Shown piece by piece: positions 29,478 to 37,815 of a stretch of 64,000 nt of DNA. The translations under genes were made by a program, and so were the position numbers. The stretch is taken from contig DJJU01000006.1 of assembly GCA_002434305.1 (NCBI GenBank), positions 310,001 through 374,000 on the forward strand. The letters are read 5' to 3'. The notes beneath the pieces are model-generated. The model ran no database searches, was not told where the DNA came from, and worked only from the letters and a program-made list of their open reading frames with translations. The first letter of the stretch is position 1. Every line of letters starts with the position of its first letter. Source of the stretch: Alicycliphilus sp. UBA6560 (GTDB lineage: Bacteria > Pseudomonadota > Gammaproteobacteria > Burkholderiales > Burkholderiaceae_C).

Positions 29478-29943
29478 AGGTCAGCGGCAGGTCGGCCACT
29501 TCCTTGCGGATCAGGGCCATGGCGGCCTGCAGGTCGTCGCGCTTGGCGCCGGTCACGCGCACCTTCTCTTCCTGGATGGCGGCCTGCAGCTTGAGCTTGC
29601 TTTCCTTGATGAGCTTCTGGATTTTCTTGGCCTGCTCGGAGTCGATGCCGTTGCGCACCTTGACCACCTGCTTGAGCTTGTCGCCACCGATCTTGGTGGG
29701 TTTTTGCACGTCCAAAAAGCGCACGTCCACGCTGCGCTTGGTGAGCTTGCCGCGCAGGATGTCCTCGACCTGCTGCAGCTGGAATTCGGCGTCGCCGAAC
29801 AGGATGATTTCCTTGTCCTTCAGCTCAACGGCGGCGGATGTGCCCTTGAAGTCGAAGCGCGTGCCGATCTCCTTGGCGGTGTTCTCCACGGCGTTCTTCA
29901 CTTCGACGAAATTGGCTTCACAGACGGTATCAAAAGAGGGCAT
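29458..29943 (-). CDS. yajQ: YajQ-family nucleotide-binding protein
   Basis: A 161-residue DUF520 protein made of two RRM-like ferredoxin folds. The N-terminal MPSFDTVCEANFVEVKNAVE and the ending PLTFDNFRD are diagnostic. Members bind nucleotides and, in Xanthomonas and others, cyclic-di-GMP, influencing virulence genes. The start at 29943 gives the standard family length (about 160). It overlaps the following degenerate HD-GYP gene on the same strand, a hint of coupling. It is divergent from murB across a 64-bp gap with no palindrome seen. Confidence 0.93.
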   Translation of the reverse strand: MPSFDTVCEANFVEVKNAVENTAKEIGTRFDFKGTSAAVELKDKEIILFGDAEFQLQQVEDILRGKLTKRSVDVRFLDVQKPTKIGGDKLKQVVKVRNGIDSEQAKKIQKLIKESKLKLQAAIQEEKVRVTGAKRDDLQAAMALIRKEVADLPLTFDNFRD

Positions 29944-30007
29944 GGCGGCTCGGGGACAACGGTGGCGGGGCCCGCGCGGCAAAGGGGCGGGTGCGACAAT
30001 CCGGTGA

Positions 30008-31060
30008 ATGTTAGTCGAGAAAAACGTGTCCCTTCAGGGCAGCAACACCTTCGGCATCGCGGCGCGCGCGCAGGCGCTGGTGCGGGTGCGCTCGGTGCAG
30101 GACATCCAGGATGTGCTGGCCGATCCGCTGCTGGCGCGCCAGCCGAAATTCGTGCTGGGCGGGGGCAGCAACATCGTGCTCACGGGCGACGTGCAGCCGC
30201 TGGTGCTGAAGATGGAGATCAAGGGCCTGCGCCTGCTGCAGGAGACCGACAAGGCCTGGATCGTGGAGGCCGGCGCGGGAGAGTCCTGGCACGGCACGGT
30301 GGCCTGGACGCTGGCCCAGGGCTGGCCCGGGCTGGAGAACCTGGCGCTGATCCCCGGCACCGTGGGCGCCGCGCCGGTGCAGAACATCGGCGCCTACGGT
30401 GTGGAGCTGCAGGACCGCTTCCATTCGCTGCGCGCGGTCGACCTGGAGACGGGCGAGCCGTTCGAGCTGAACGCGTCGCAGTGCGCCTTCGGCTACCGCG
30501 ACTCGGTGTTCAAGCACCGCGCTCCGGTGCCCGGCGGCATGGGCCTGGCCGGGCGCGCCGTCATCACGCACGTACGCTTCTGGCTATCCAAGGACTGGCG
30601 GCCCGAGCTGGGCTACCTGGACCTGGAGAAGAAGCGCCAGGAGTCGGGCGTGCAGCAGCCCAGCGCGCAGCAGATCTTCGAGTGGGTGTGCGAGGTGCGC
30701 CGCGCCAAGCTGCCCGACCCGGCCGTGGTGGGCAACGCCGGCAGCTTCTTCAAGAATCCCACCGTCACGCCCGAGCAGTGCCAGGACATCATCGCCCGCG
30801 AGCCCAAGGTGGTGCACTACGTGCTGCCCGACGGGCGCTTCAAGCTGGCCGCCGGCTGGCTGATCGACGCCTGTGGCTGGCGCGGCAAGAGCGTGGGCAA
30901 GGCGGGCGTGTACGACCGCCAGGCGCTGGTGCTGGTCAACCGCGGCACGCCCGAGGACAGCGTCACCGGCGGCGAGGTGATGACGCTGGCGCGCGCCATC
31001 CAGACCAGCGTGTACGAGCGCTTCGGCATCCGGCTGGAGCCGGAGCCGGTGGTCGTCTGA
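30008..31060 (+). CDS. murB: UDP-N-acetylenolpyruvoylglucosamine reductase
   Basis: A 350-residue FAD enzyme that reduces UDP-GlcNAc-enolpyruvate to UDP-MurNAc in peptidoglycan synthesis. The FAD-binding region shows NTFGIAARA and FVLGGGSNIVLTGDV (about residues 49-63); LALIPGTVGAAPVQNIGAYG (about 112-131) is the family signature. The catalytic serine that protonates the enol is in VVGNAGSFFKNPTV (about 240-253), and the acidic C-terminal residue is in RLEPEPVVV. Type I MurB length. A palindromic repeat copy follows the stop. Confidence 0.95.
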   Translation: MLVEKNVSLQGSNTFGIAARAQALVRVRSVQDIQDVLADPLLARQPKFVLGGGSNIVLTGDVQPLVLKMEIKGLRLLQETDKAWIVEAGAGESWHGTVAWTLAQGWPGLENLALIPGTVGAAPVQNIGAYGVELQDRFHSLRAVDLETGEPFELNASQCAFGYRDSVFKHRAPVPGGMGLAGRAVITHVRFWLSKDWRPELGYLDLEKKRQESGVQQPSAQQIFEWVCEVRRAKLPDPAVVGNAGSFFKNPTVTPEQCQDIIAREPKVVHYVLPDGRFKLAAGWLIDACGWRGKSVGKAGVYDRQALVLVNRGTPEDSVTGGEVMTLARAIQTSVYERFGIRLEPEPVVV

Positions 31061-31067
31061 GACTCCT

Positions 31068-31124
31068 GTTTTGATAGCTGCCAGCGCTTGTCCAGCAAGC
31101 GCTGGAGGCCAAAAAGGCTTGAAA
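31068..31124 (+). repeat. Short palindromic repeat, copy 8 (between convergent murB and alcohol dehydrogenase)
   Basis: The best-preserved copy: TTTTGATAGCTGCCAGCGCT, TGTCCAG, then AAGCGCTGGAGGCCAAAAAG. Arms CCAGCGCTTG (31081-31090) and CAAGCGCTGG (31096-31105) are perfect. It fills the gap between two convergent genes. Confidence 0.9.
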
Positions 31125-31132
31125 CCCCGGGG

Positions 31133-32269
31133 TTACATGGACGCGGCCAGCATGGCGCGGTAGTCGTCGGCACTGGCCAGGCGCGGGTTGGTGGTGTGGC
31201 AGTGGTCGGCCATGGCGCCGCGGATCACATCGTCGAACAGGGACTCGGTCACGCCCAGGGCGGCCAGGCCGGTGGGCAGGCCCAGGCGGGCGGTCATGTC
31301 CTTGACGGCTTCGGCCACGTCGCCGCCGCTTGGCAAGCCCATGGCATGGGCCATGCGCTCCAGGCGGCGGTCCTTCTTCAGGCTGTCGGCCTCGGCGTTG
31401 AAGCGGATCACGGCGGGCAGGAAGACGGCGTTCAGCGTGCCGTGGTGCAGCCCGGGGTTCAGCCCGCCCAGGCTGTGGCTGAGCGAGTGCACGCAGCCCA
31501 ACCCCTTTTGGAAGGCCATGGCGCCCTGCATGCTGGCGCTCATCATGTTCAGGCGGGCGTCCTTGTCGGAGCCGTCGCGCGTGGCGGCCTCGATGTGGTG
31601 CCAGCCGCGCTCCAGGCCGTCCAGCGCAATGCCGTCGGCCGGCGGATTGAAGGCGGCGGACATGAAGGTCTCCATGCAGTGCGCGATGGCGTCCATGCCG
31701 GTGGCGGCCGTCAGGCGCGGCGGCAGGCCCAGCGTCAGGCCGGGGTCGCAGATGGCGGTGCGCGGCACCAGGTGCCAGGAGTGAAAGCCCAGCTTGCGGT
31801 GGTCGTCCACGATGATGATGGCGCCGCGCGCGACCTCGCTGCCGGTGCCGCTGGTGGTGGGCACGGCGATCAGCGGCGCTACCGCCTGAGTGATGCGCGC
31901 CGAGCCGCCTTCGATGGTGGCGTAGGTGGTCAGCGGCCCCTCGTGCGTGGCGGCGATGGCGATGCCCTTGGCGCAGTCGATGGCGGAGCCGCCGCCCACG
32001 GCGATCAGGCCGTCGCAGCGCTGTTCGCGGTACAGCTGCACCGCGGCGCGCACGGCGGCCTCGGTCGGGTTGGAGGGGGTCTGGTCGAACACCGCGACGG
32101 GCAGGCCTTCCAGCGCATCGAGCGCCGGCTGCAGCACGCCGGCCGCGCGCACGCCCGGGTCGGTCACCACCAGGGGGCGGGTGATGCCCACGCGGGCGCA
32201 TTCCTGCGTCAGCAGGCGCACGGCGCCGAATTCGAACTGGATCTGGGTGACGTAGTTGATGAAAGCCAT
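31133..32269 (-). CDS. Iron-containing alcohol dehydrogenase
   Basis: A 378-residue group III alcohol dehydrogenase. The NAD(P)-binding GGGSAIDCAKG lies at about residues 88-98, and PTTSGTGSEVARGAII follows at about 128. The metal ligands are spread over the C-terminal helical domain in the family pattern: Asp in ICDPGLTL, His in DAIAHCMETF, and histidines in LGCVHSLSHSLGG and GLHHGTLNA. The start at MAFINYVTQIQFEFGA matches the family N terminus. The substrate is not evident; maleylacetate reductase and 1,3-propanediol dehydrogenase are relatives. It is divergent from the exported hydratase-like gene, which could hint at a joint catabolic role. Confidence 0.88.
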   Translation of the reverse strand: MAFINYVTQIQFEFGAVRLLTQECARVGITRPLVVTDPGVRAAGVLQPALDALEGLPVAVFDQTPSNPTEAAVRAAVQLYREQRCDGLIAVGGGSAIDCAKGIAIAATHEGPLTTYATIEGGSARITQAVAPLIAVPTTSGTGSEVARGAIIIVDDHRKLGFHSWHLVPRTAICDPGLTLGLPPRLTAATGMDAIAHCMETFMSAAFNPPADGIALDGLERGWHHIEAATRDGSDKDARLNMMSASMQGAMAFQKGLGCVHSLSHSLGGLNPGLHHGTLNAVFLPAVIRFNAEADSLKKDRRLERMAHAMGLPSGGDVAEAVKDMTARLGLPTGLAALGVTESLFDDVIRGAMADHCHTTNPRLASADDYRAMLAASM

Positions 32270-32330
32270 GGCAGCGGAGAGAACGGGTTGCAATTACGAT
32301 GAGCCGCAACCCTACAACCAGGAGGCACCC

Positions 32331-33203
32331 ATGACCATGAAAAAAACCCTCGCCGTACTGGCTTTGGCCGTCGCCGGCGCGACAGGCGCCAACGCCCAGT
32401 GCCTGGACGACGCGCAGGTGGGCGCGCTGGCCGCGCGCTATGCGGACAAGGCGCCGGCGGCCAACTTCGCCGCGGCGCTGTCGGACGCCGACGGCGCCTG
32501 CACCAGGAAGCGCTTCAACGCCCAGCTGGCCACGCGGCTGGGCAAGGTCGTGGGATACAAGGCGGGCCTCACCAACCCGGCGGTGCAAAAGCGCTTCAAC
32601 ACCGACCAGCCGGTGTGGGGCGTGTTGTACGAGGGCATGGTGCAGCCCAGCGGCTTCGCCACGCCCGCGCGCTTTGGCGCCCGCCCGCTGTACGAGGCCG
32701 ACATGCTGGTGCGCGTGAAGGACGCGGCGATCAACCATGCGCGCACGCCGTACGAGGTGCTGCAGCACATCGACCAGGTCATCCCCTTCATCGAGCTGCC
32801 CGACCTGATCGTGGAAAAGCCGGGCGAGCTCAACGGCGCCGGCGTGGCCGCCATCAACGTGGGCGCACGCCTGGGCGTGGCCGGCGAGCCCATCGCCGTG
32901 CCGGCCACCCGCGGCGAGCGCTACCGCCTGCTGGATGCGCTGGAGCGCATGGAGGTGCAGCTCACCAACCAAAATGGCGAGCTGCTGGCCAGCGGCAAGG
33001 GCGGCGACATCCTGGGCCACCCACTGAACGCCGTGGTGTGGCTCGCCCAGGCGCTGCAAAAGGAGAACATCACCCTCAAGGCCGGCGACCTGGTCAGCCT
33101 GGGCTCGTTCTCGCCGCTGCTGCCCCCGAAACCCGGCCTGGGCGTGACGGCCAACTACGTCGGCCTGCCCGGCGCCAAGCCGGTGCAGGTGAGCTTCCAG
33201 TGA
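32331..33203 (+). CDS. Exported 2-keto-4-pentenoate hydratase-like protein
   Basis: A 290-residue protein. After a clear signal peptide (MTMKKTLAVLALAVAGATGA, cleavage near ANA-QC) it has the fumarylacetoacetase/hydratase fold: VVGYKAGLTNP, GVLYEGMV, EADMLVRVKD, PFIELPD and GKGGDILGHPLNAVVWL match the MhpD-type pattern, including acidic metal-binding positions. Cytosolic hydratases of aromatic meta-cleavage have no signal peptide, so periplasmic location is unusual. AGGAGG precedes the ATG by 7 bases. The next gene (esterase) starts within its stop codon, so the two are coupled. Function is uncertain; it may be a binding protein rather than an enzyme. Confidence 0.78.
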   Translation: MTMKKTLAVLALAVAGATGANAQCLDDAQVGALAARYADKAPAANFAAALSDADGACTRKRFNAQLATRLGKVVGYKAGLTNPAVQKRFNTDQPVWGVLYEGMVQPSGFATPARFGARPLYEADMLVRVKDAAINHARTPYEVLQHIDQVIPFIELPDLIVEKPGELNGAGVAAINVGARLGVAGEPIAVPATRGERYRLLDALERMEVQLTNQNGELLASGKGGDILGHPLNAVVWLAQALQKENITLKAGDLVSLGSFSPLLPPKPGLGVTANYVGLPGAKPVQVSFQ

Positions 33204-34189
33204 GCGGCGGCGCGGCGAACAACCAACCGCCGGGCCTGGAGGCCCACGCGCGCCTGCTCACGCCGCAGATGCGCAGCGTGCTGGAGCGCATGGCCCGCCT
33301 GGGCCGCCCGCCGCTGCACACCCTGGCCCCGGCCGAGGCGCGCGCCGCCTACCAGGCCGGCGCCGAGGTGCTGGAAGTGCCGCGCGCCGAGCTGGCGCGC
33401 GTGCAGGACCTGCACATCCCCGCGCGCGACGGCGCCCGGCTGCCGGCGCGGCTGTATGCGCCCTCGGTTGAAGCCGGCCTGCCGCTCTTGCTGTACCTGC
33501 ACGGCGGCGGTTTCACCATCGGCAGCGTGGCCACGCACGACGTGCTGTGCCGCGAGCTGGCGCGGCTGGCCGGCTGCATGGTGGTGTCGCTGGACTACCG
33601 CCTGGCGCCGGAGTACCGATTTCCCACCGCCGTGCACGACAGCTGGGACGCGTTGCAGTGGCTGGCCGCCCAGGCTGCGCCCTTGGGCGCGGACGCATCG
33701 CGCCTGGCAGTGGGCGGCGACAGCGCGGGCGGCACGCTGGCTGCCGTCAGCGCTCTGCTGGCGCGCGATGCGGGCCTGGCGCTGGCGCTGCAGCTGCTGA
33801 TCTACCCCGGCACCACGGCCCGCCAGGACACGCCCTCGCACACCCGCTTCGCCCACGGCCTGGTGCTGGAGCGGCCGGCCATCGCCTGGTTCTTCGAGCA
33901 GTACGTGGGCCACGGGCCCGAGCGCGAGGACTGGCGCTTCGCCCCGCTGCTGGCGCCCGAGCTGGAAGGGGCGGCCCCCGCCTGGGTCGGCCTGGCCGAA
34001 CTGGACCCGCTGGTGGATGAGGGCGTGGAATACGCCGACCGCCTGCGCGCCGCCGGCGTGCCGGTGGATATCGAGATCTACCGCGGCGTGACGCACGAGT
34101 TCATCAAGATGGGCCGGGCCCTGCCCGAGGCGCGCCAGTTCCACCAGGACGCGGCGCGCGCCCTGCGCCAGGCCTTCGCCGCCGACTGA
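33200..34189 (+). CDS. Alpha/beta hydrolase, hormone-sensitive lipase family
   Basis: A 329-residue esterase of family IV. The oxyanion-hole motif is YLHGGGFTIGS (about residues 99-109), the nucleophile is the serine of GGDSAGG (about 173-179), and the C-terminal Asp and His are in ELDPLVDEG and VTHEFIKMG. Such enzymes hydrolyse short-chain esters. The start is GTG at 33200, overlapping the TGA of the hydratase-like gene (GTGA), so translation is coupled. The following gene begins 25 bases later after a pyrimidine-rich leader. Confidence 0.85.
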   Translation: MSGGAANNQPPGLEAHARLLTPQMRSVLERMARLGRPPLHTLAPAEARAAYQAGAEVLEVPRAELARVQDLHIPARDGARLPARLYAPSVEAGLPLLLYLHGGGFTIGSVATHDVLCRELARLAGCMVVSLDYRLAPEYRFPTAVHDSWDALQWLAAQAAPLGADASRLAVGGDSAGGTLAAVSALLARDAGLALALQLLIYPGTTARQDTPSHTRFAHGLVLERPAIAWFFEQYVGHGPEREDWRFAPLLAPELEGAAPAWVGLAELDPLVDEGVEYADRLRAAGVPVDIEIYRGVTHEFIKMGRALPEARQFHQDAARALRQAFAAD

Positions 34190-34213
34190 CTTTTCTTTTC
34201 CTTTCTCTTTAGT
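34188..34213 (+). promoter_or_regulatory. Pyrimidine-rich leader before the thioesterase-acetyltransferase gene
   Basis: The 26 bases just before the ATG at 34215 are almost entirely C and T (ACTTTTCTTTTCCTTTCTCT then TTAG), with no Shine-Dalgarno sequence. Such a tract in GC-rich DNA is unusual and may promote initiation through ribosomal protein S1. Confidence 0.45.
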
Positions 34214-34214
34214 T

Positions 34215-35075
34215 ATGCAACGCCAAGACTTCCGCTGCTTTCACCGCCTGCGCGTGCGCTGGGCCGAGGTGGACCCCCAGAAGATCGTCTTCAACGCCCA
34301 TTACCTGACCTATGCCGACTGCGCCGTGACCGAGTACTGGCGCGCCCTGGCCTTGCCCTACGAGGCCAGCATGCACGTGCTGGGCGGCGAGGTCTATCTG
34401 AAGAAGGCCGGCGTGGAATACCACGCCTCGGCGCGGCTGGAGGACATCCTGGACGTGGGCATCCGCTGCACGCGCATCGGCAGCAGCTCCATGGTGTTCG
34501 GCGTGGGCATATTCGCCGGCGACCGGCTGCTGGTCAGCATCGAGCTGATCTACGTCTTCGCCGATCCGGCCACGCAGACCAAGCGCCCCGTGCCGCCGGC
34601 GCTGCGCGCCATCATCGAGCACTACGAGGCCGGCGGCACCATGGTGGAGCTGCGTACCGGCGACTGGGACACGCTGGGGCGCGATGCCACCGCCCTGCGC
34701 CTGGCCGTCTTCGTGCAGGAGCAGGGGATCGACCCGGCCATCGAGATCGACGACCAGGACGCGCTGGCCGTGCACGCCGTGGCCTACAACCGCCTGGGCC
34801 TGCCCGTGGCCACAGGCAGGCTGCTGCCCGCCGTGGATGGCCAGGGGCGCATTGGCCGCATGGCGGTGGACCGCGTGGTGCGCGGCCAGCGCTGGGGCCG
34901 TGCCGTGCTGGACGCGCTGATGCAGGCCGCCCGCGAGCGCGGCGACAGCCACGCCACGCTGCACGCCCAGCGCAGCGCCGAGGACTTCTACCGCCGCGCC
35001 GGCTTTGCCGTGCAGGGCGAGCCGTTCGAGGAAGCCGGCATCGCCCACATCACCATGTTGCGCGCCCTGCAGTAA
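34215..35075 (+). CDS. Fusion of a YbgC-like thioesterase and a GNAT acetyltransferase
   Basis: A 286-residue two-domain protein. Residues 1-130 are a hotdog thioesterase (VRWAEVDPQKIVFNAHYLTY, with the catalytic-type aspartate, then KKAGVEYHASARLEDILDVG). Residues about 140-285 are a GNAT fold resembling ElaA/YjcF: LRLAVFVQEQGIDPAIEIDD, GRLLPAVDGQGRIGRMAVDR, then the acetyl-CoA pyrophosphate loop VRGQRWGRAVLDALMQ and SAEDFYRRAGFAVQGEPFEE. Both domains look intact. The pairing of acyl-CoA hydrolysis with acetyl transfer is the oddity. It lacks a ribosome binding site and is preceded by a pyrimidine tract. A palindromic repeat copy follows. Confidence 0.82.
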   Translation: MQRQDFRCFHRLRVRWAEVDPQKIVFNAHYLTYADCAVTEYWRALALPYEASMHVLGGEVYLKKAGVEYHASARLEDILDVGIRCTRIGSSSMVFGVGIFAGDRLLVSIELIYVFADPATQTKRPVPPALRAIIEHYEAGGTMVELRTGDWDTLGRDATALRLAVFVQEQGIDPAIEIDDQDALAVHAVAYNRLGLPVATGRLLPAVDGQGRIGRMAVDRVVRGQRWGRAVLDALMQAARERGDSHATLHAQRSAEDFYRRAGFAVQGEPFEEAGIAHITMLRALQ

Positions 35076-35076
35076 C

Positions 35077-35134
35077 TATGGTTTTGATAGCTGCCTGCGC
35101 TTGATGGGCGGGCGCTGGAGGCTGTTTTGCCCCT
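35077..35134 (+). repeat. Short palindromic repeat, copy 9 (between convergent fusion gene and ygfZ)
   Basis: TATGGTTTTGATAGCTGCCT then GCGCTTGATGGGCGGGCGCTGGAGGCTGTTTTG. It starts two bases after the upstream stop codon and ends 8 bases before the ygfZ stop codon. Confidence 0.87.
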
Positions 35135-35141
35135 TATTTGG

Positions 35142-36089
35142 TCAGATGTCTTCCAGCAGTGCGTAGGGCAGGGCGGCCAGCGCCAGGGGCGCTCCGTCCA
35201 CCACCAGCGGCTTGTCCGCCGCGGCAATCTGCATGGACACCAGCGCATCCACGCCGCCGGCCGGGCTGGCGGCGGCCTGCACCACCTGGCCCACGGGCTG
35301 CTCGGCATCGTCCTGCGCGAAGACCTCGGCGCCTACCTCCAAGGCCGACGGCGCGTGCACCAGGAAGGCACGGCGCTTGAGCGTGCCGCGGAATTGGCTG
35401 CGCGCCACCACCTCCTGGCCGGGGTAGCAGCCCTTCTTGAAGTTCACGCCACCCACCGATTCGTAGTTCAGCATCTGCGGCACGAAGGCCTCCACCACCG
35501 GGGCGCTGAGCGTAGCCACGCCGGTGCGCACCTCGCCCCACAGCCACAGCTCGGGCGCCAGCGGCGCGGCTTGCGGGGCCGGGCTGCCGGCGGGCGCCAG
35601 CCACAGCGCGCGCGGCTGGCCGTCGGCCGGGTACAGGGCGACCACGCTGGCGCCCTCCGCCTGTGCCAGCGTCCAGGGCGGGCTGCCTGCCGGCAGCAGG
35701 GCGGTGGCGGCGTCGCCGGCCAGGCCCAGCAGCTGGAAGTCGGCCGTGGCGTCGCTGAGCTTGGCCTTGGCCCGCAGCACGAACATGGACAGGCGCTTGA
35801 GCGTGGGGGCCAGCAGGTCGCGGCTGCACACCAGCAGCACCTCATCGGTGCTGCGCTTGAAGCCGATGAAGCTGGCCAGCATGCGGCCCTTGGGATTGAG
35901 CAGCGCGGCCAGGCGCGCGTGCTGCAGGTCCAGCAGGGCGAAGTCCTGCGTCAGCTGGCCGTGCAGAAAGGTGGCGGCATCCGCTCCCGCCACACGGATC
36001 ACCCCCAGGTGGGGCAGCGGCGCGGCCCCGGCGGGCAGCAGCGCGGGGACAGGGGTCGAAGCGTTGGGCACGGGCTGGAAGGAGGTCAT
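35142..36089 (-). CDS. ygfZ: Folate-binding iron-sulfur repair protein YgfZ
   Basis: A 315-residue GcvT-like protein. The diagnostic motif K-G-C-Y-x-G-Q-E is present as FKKGCYPGQEVVARSQFRGT (about residues 224-243); its cysteine is needed for YgfZ activity. YgfZ binds tetrahydrofolate and assists iron-sulfur enzymes such as MiaB under oxidative stress. The N-terminal LGVIRVAGADAATFLHGQLT is also typical. It is divergent from mltG with 62 bases between starts, an arrangement often seen in Burkholderiales. Confidence 0.92.
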   Translation of the reverse strand: MTSFQPVPNASTPVPALLPAGAAPLPHLGVIRVAGADAATFLHGQLTQDFALLDLQHARLAALLNPKGRMLASFIGFKRSTDEVLLVCSRDLLAPTLKRLSMFVLRAKAKLSDATADFQLLGLAGDAATALLPAGSPPWTLAQAEGASVVALYPADGQPRALWLAPAGSPAPQAAPLAPELWLWGEVRTGVATLSAPVVEAFVPQMLNYESVGGVNFKKGCYPGQEVVARSQFRGTLKRRAFLVHAPSALEVGAEVFAQDDAEQPVGQVVQAAASPAGGVDALVSMQIAAADKPLVVDGAPLALAALPYALLEDI

Positions 36090-36151
36090 GGGTCAATTAT
36101 CATGGCCGGCTCCCCCGCCTTCCGCCAACGCTGCCTTTCCCCCTGATACCT

Positions 36152-37156
36152 GTGCGCCGCCTGCTCGTCCTGCTGCTCGTCATCGTGATCGCCGCGGGCG
36201 CCGCCGCCGCCTGGTGGCTGAACGCGCCTCTGCCCCAGCGCGCCGGCAGCGCCCCCGCCGGCCAGCCGCTGGAGCTGGAGATCGAGCCCGGCACCACCCC
36301 GCGCGGCGTGGCCCGGGCGGCGGTGAAGGCGGGCCTGCAGACCAGCCCCGAGCTGCTGTACTGGTGGTTCCGCCTGTCCGGCAAGGACCGGGGCATCAAG
36401 GCCGGCAACTACGAAATCCCCGCCGGCACCTCACCCTACGCGCTGCTGCGAAAACTGGTGCGCGGCGAGGAGGCCCTGCGCGCCGTGACACTGGTGGAGG
36501 GCTGGACCTTCCGCCAGGTGCGCCAGGCCCTGGCCCGCGCCGAGCAGCTGCGCCCGGACACCGCCAGCCAGAGCGAGCAGGAGATCATGGCCGCCCTGGG
36601 CCGGCCCGGCGTGGCGGCGGAGGGGCGCTTCTTTCCCGATACCTACACGTACGCCAAGGGCAGCAGCGACTTAGGCTTGCTGCGCCGCGCCCTGCACGCC
36701 ATGGACCGCCGCCTGGAGGCCGCCTGGGCCCAACGCGACCCGCGCACACCACTCAAATCCGCCGAGCAGGCGCTCATCCTGGCCAGCATCGTGGAAAAGG
36801 AAACCGGCCGCGCCGAGGACCGCGCGCAGATCGCCGGCGTGTTCAGCAACCGCCTGCGCGCGGGCATGCTGCTGCAGACCGACCCCACTGTCATCTACGG
36901 CCTGGGCGAGAAGTTCGACGGCAACCTGCGCCGGCGCGACCTGACCACCGACACGCCCTACAACACCTACACCCGCGCCGGCCTGCCGCCCACGCCGATT
37001 GCCATGCCCGGCAAGGCCTCGCTGCTGGCCGCCGTGCAGCCCGAGGACACACGCGCGCTGTACTTCGTTGCCCGGGGCGACGGCTCCAGCCACTTCAGCA
37101 ATTCGCTGGACGAGCACAACCGGGCGGTGAACAAATACCAGCGAGGCCGGCCATGA
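36152..37156 (+). CDS. mltG: Endolytic murein transglycosylase MltG
   Basis: A 334-residue YceG-like enzyme that cleaves nascent glycan strands and limits their length. An N-terminal membrane anchor (residues 2-23) is followed by a LysM-like subdomain and the catalytic domain. The catalytic glutamate is Glu215 in ILASIVEKET, and FPDTYTY and LQTDPTVIYGLG are conserved. The start is GTG at 36152, placing a basic pair before the hydrophobic helix. Its stop overlaps the tmk start (ATGA), the first link of the mltG-tmk-holB operon. Confidence 0.94.
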   Translation: MRRLLVLLLVIVIAAGAAAAWWLNAPLPQRAGSAPAGQPLELEIEPGTTPRGVARAAVKAGLQTSPELLYWWFRLSGKDRGIKAGNYEIPAGTSPYALLRKLVRGEEALRAVTLVEGWTFRQVRQALARAEQLRPDTASQSEQEIMAALGRPGVAAEGRFFPDTYTYAKGSSDLGLLRRALHAMDRRLEAAWAQRDPRTPLKSAEQALILASIVEKETGRAEDRAQIAGVFSNRLRAGMLLQTDPTVIYGLGEKFDGNLRRRDLTTDTPYNTYTRAGLPPTPIAMPGKASLLAAVQPEDTRALYFVARGDGSSHFSNSLDEHNRAVNKYQRGRP

Positions 37157-37815
37157 CGGCGGGCCTGTTCATCACGTTCGAGGGCATCGATGGCGCCGGC
37201 AAGTCCTCCCACATCGACGCACTGGCCCGCGCCTTTGCCGATGCCGGTCGCACCGTGGTCGTGACGCGCGAGCCCGGCGGCACGCCGCTGGCGGAAAAGC
37301 TGCGCGAGCTGCTGCTGCACGACGCCATGGACGCGCTGACCGAGACGCTGCTGGTGTTCGCCGCCCGGCGCGACCACCTGGCGCGGGTGATCGTCCCGGC
37401 CCTGGCGCGCGGCGAGGTGGTGCTGTGCGACCGCTTCACCGACGCCACCTTCGCCTACCAGGGCGCGGGGCGCGGCTACGACTGGCAGGTGCTATCGCAA
37501 ATGGAGCAGCTAGCGCAGACCGGGCTTGGGCTGGAGCCTGATTTGATGCTCAATCCGCAGCTGACCTTGTGGTTCGACCTGCCGCCCGAGCTGGCGGCCC
37601 GGCGCCTGGCCGCGGCGCGCGCGCCCGACCGTTTCGAGGCCCAGCCGGTGGAGTTCTTCACCCGCGTGGCGCAGGGCTATGCCCGCCGCGCCGCCGAGGC
37701 CGGCCCGCGCTTCGCCCGCATCGACGCGGACCGCCCGCGGGAGCATGTGGCCGCGCAGATGCTGCAGCAGGTGGCCGCGCGCGGCTGGCTGGCCGGGCAG
37801 GGGGCGGCGGCATGA
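37153..37815 (+). CDS. tmk: Thymidylate kinase
   Basis: A 220-residue enzyme phosphorylating dTMP to dTDP. The P-loop is FEGIDGAGKSS (residues 9-19), followed by TREPGGTPLAEKLRELLL (about 38-55), the DRF motif in LCDRFTDATFAYQGAGRG (about 94-111) and a short lid with RAPDRFE. Start and stop overlap those of its neighbours by 4 bases each. A segment at 37490-37545 (QLAQTGLGLEPDLML) looks a little like a worn palindromic repeat but is not convincing. Confidence 0.95.
   Translation: MTAGLFITFEGIDGAGKSSHIDALARAFADAGRTVVVTREPGGTPLAEKLRELLLHDAMDALTETLLVFAARRDHLARVIVPALARGEVVLCDRFTDATFAYQGAGRGYDWQVLSQMEQLAQTGLGLEPDLMLNPQLTLWFDLPPELAARRLAAARAPDRFEAQPVEFFTRVAQGYARRAAEAGPRFARIDADRPREHVAAQMLQQVAARGWLAGQGAAA

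Noticed and set aside
37486..37550. A possible palindromic repeat copy inside tmk (CAGCTAGCGCAGACCGGGCT region)
   Set aside because: Only parts such as GCTGGAGCCTGATTTG fit; the arms do not pair, and the encoded residues appear normal for related thymidylate kinases, as far as I can tell.
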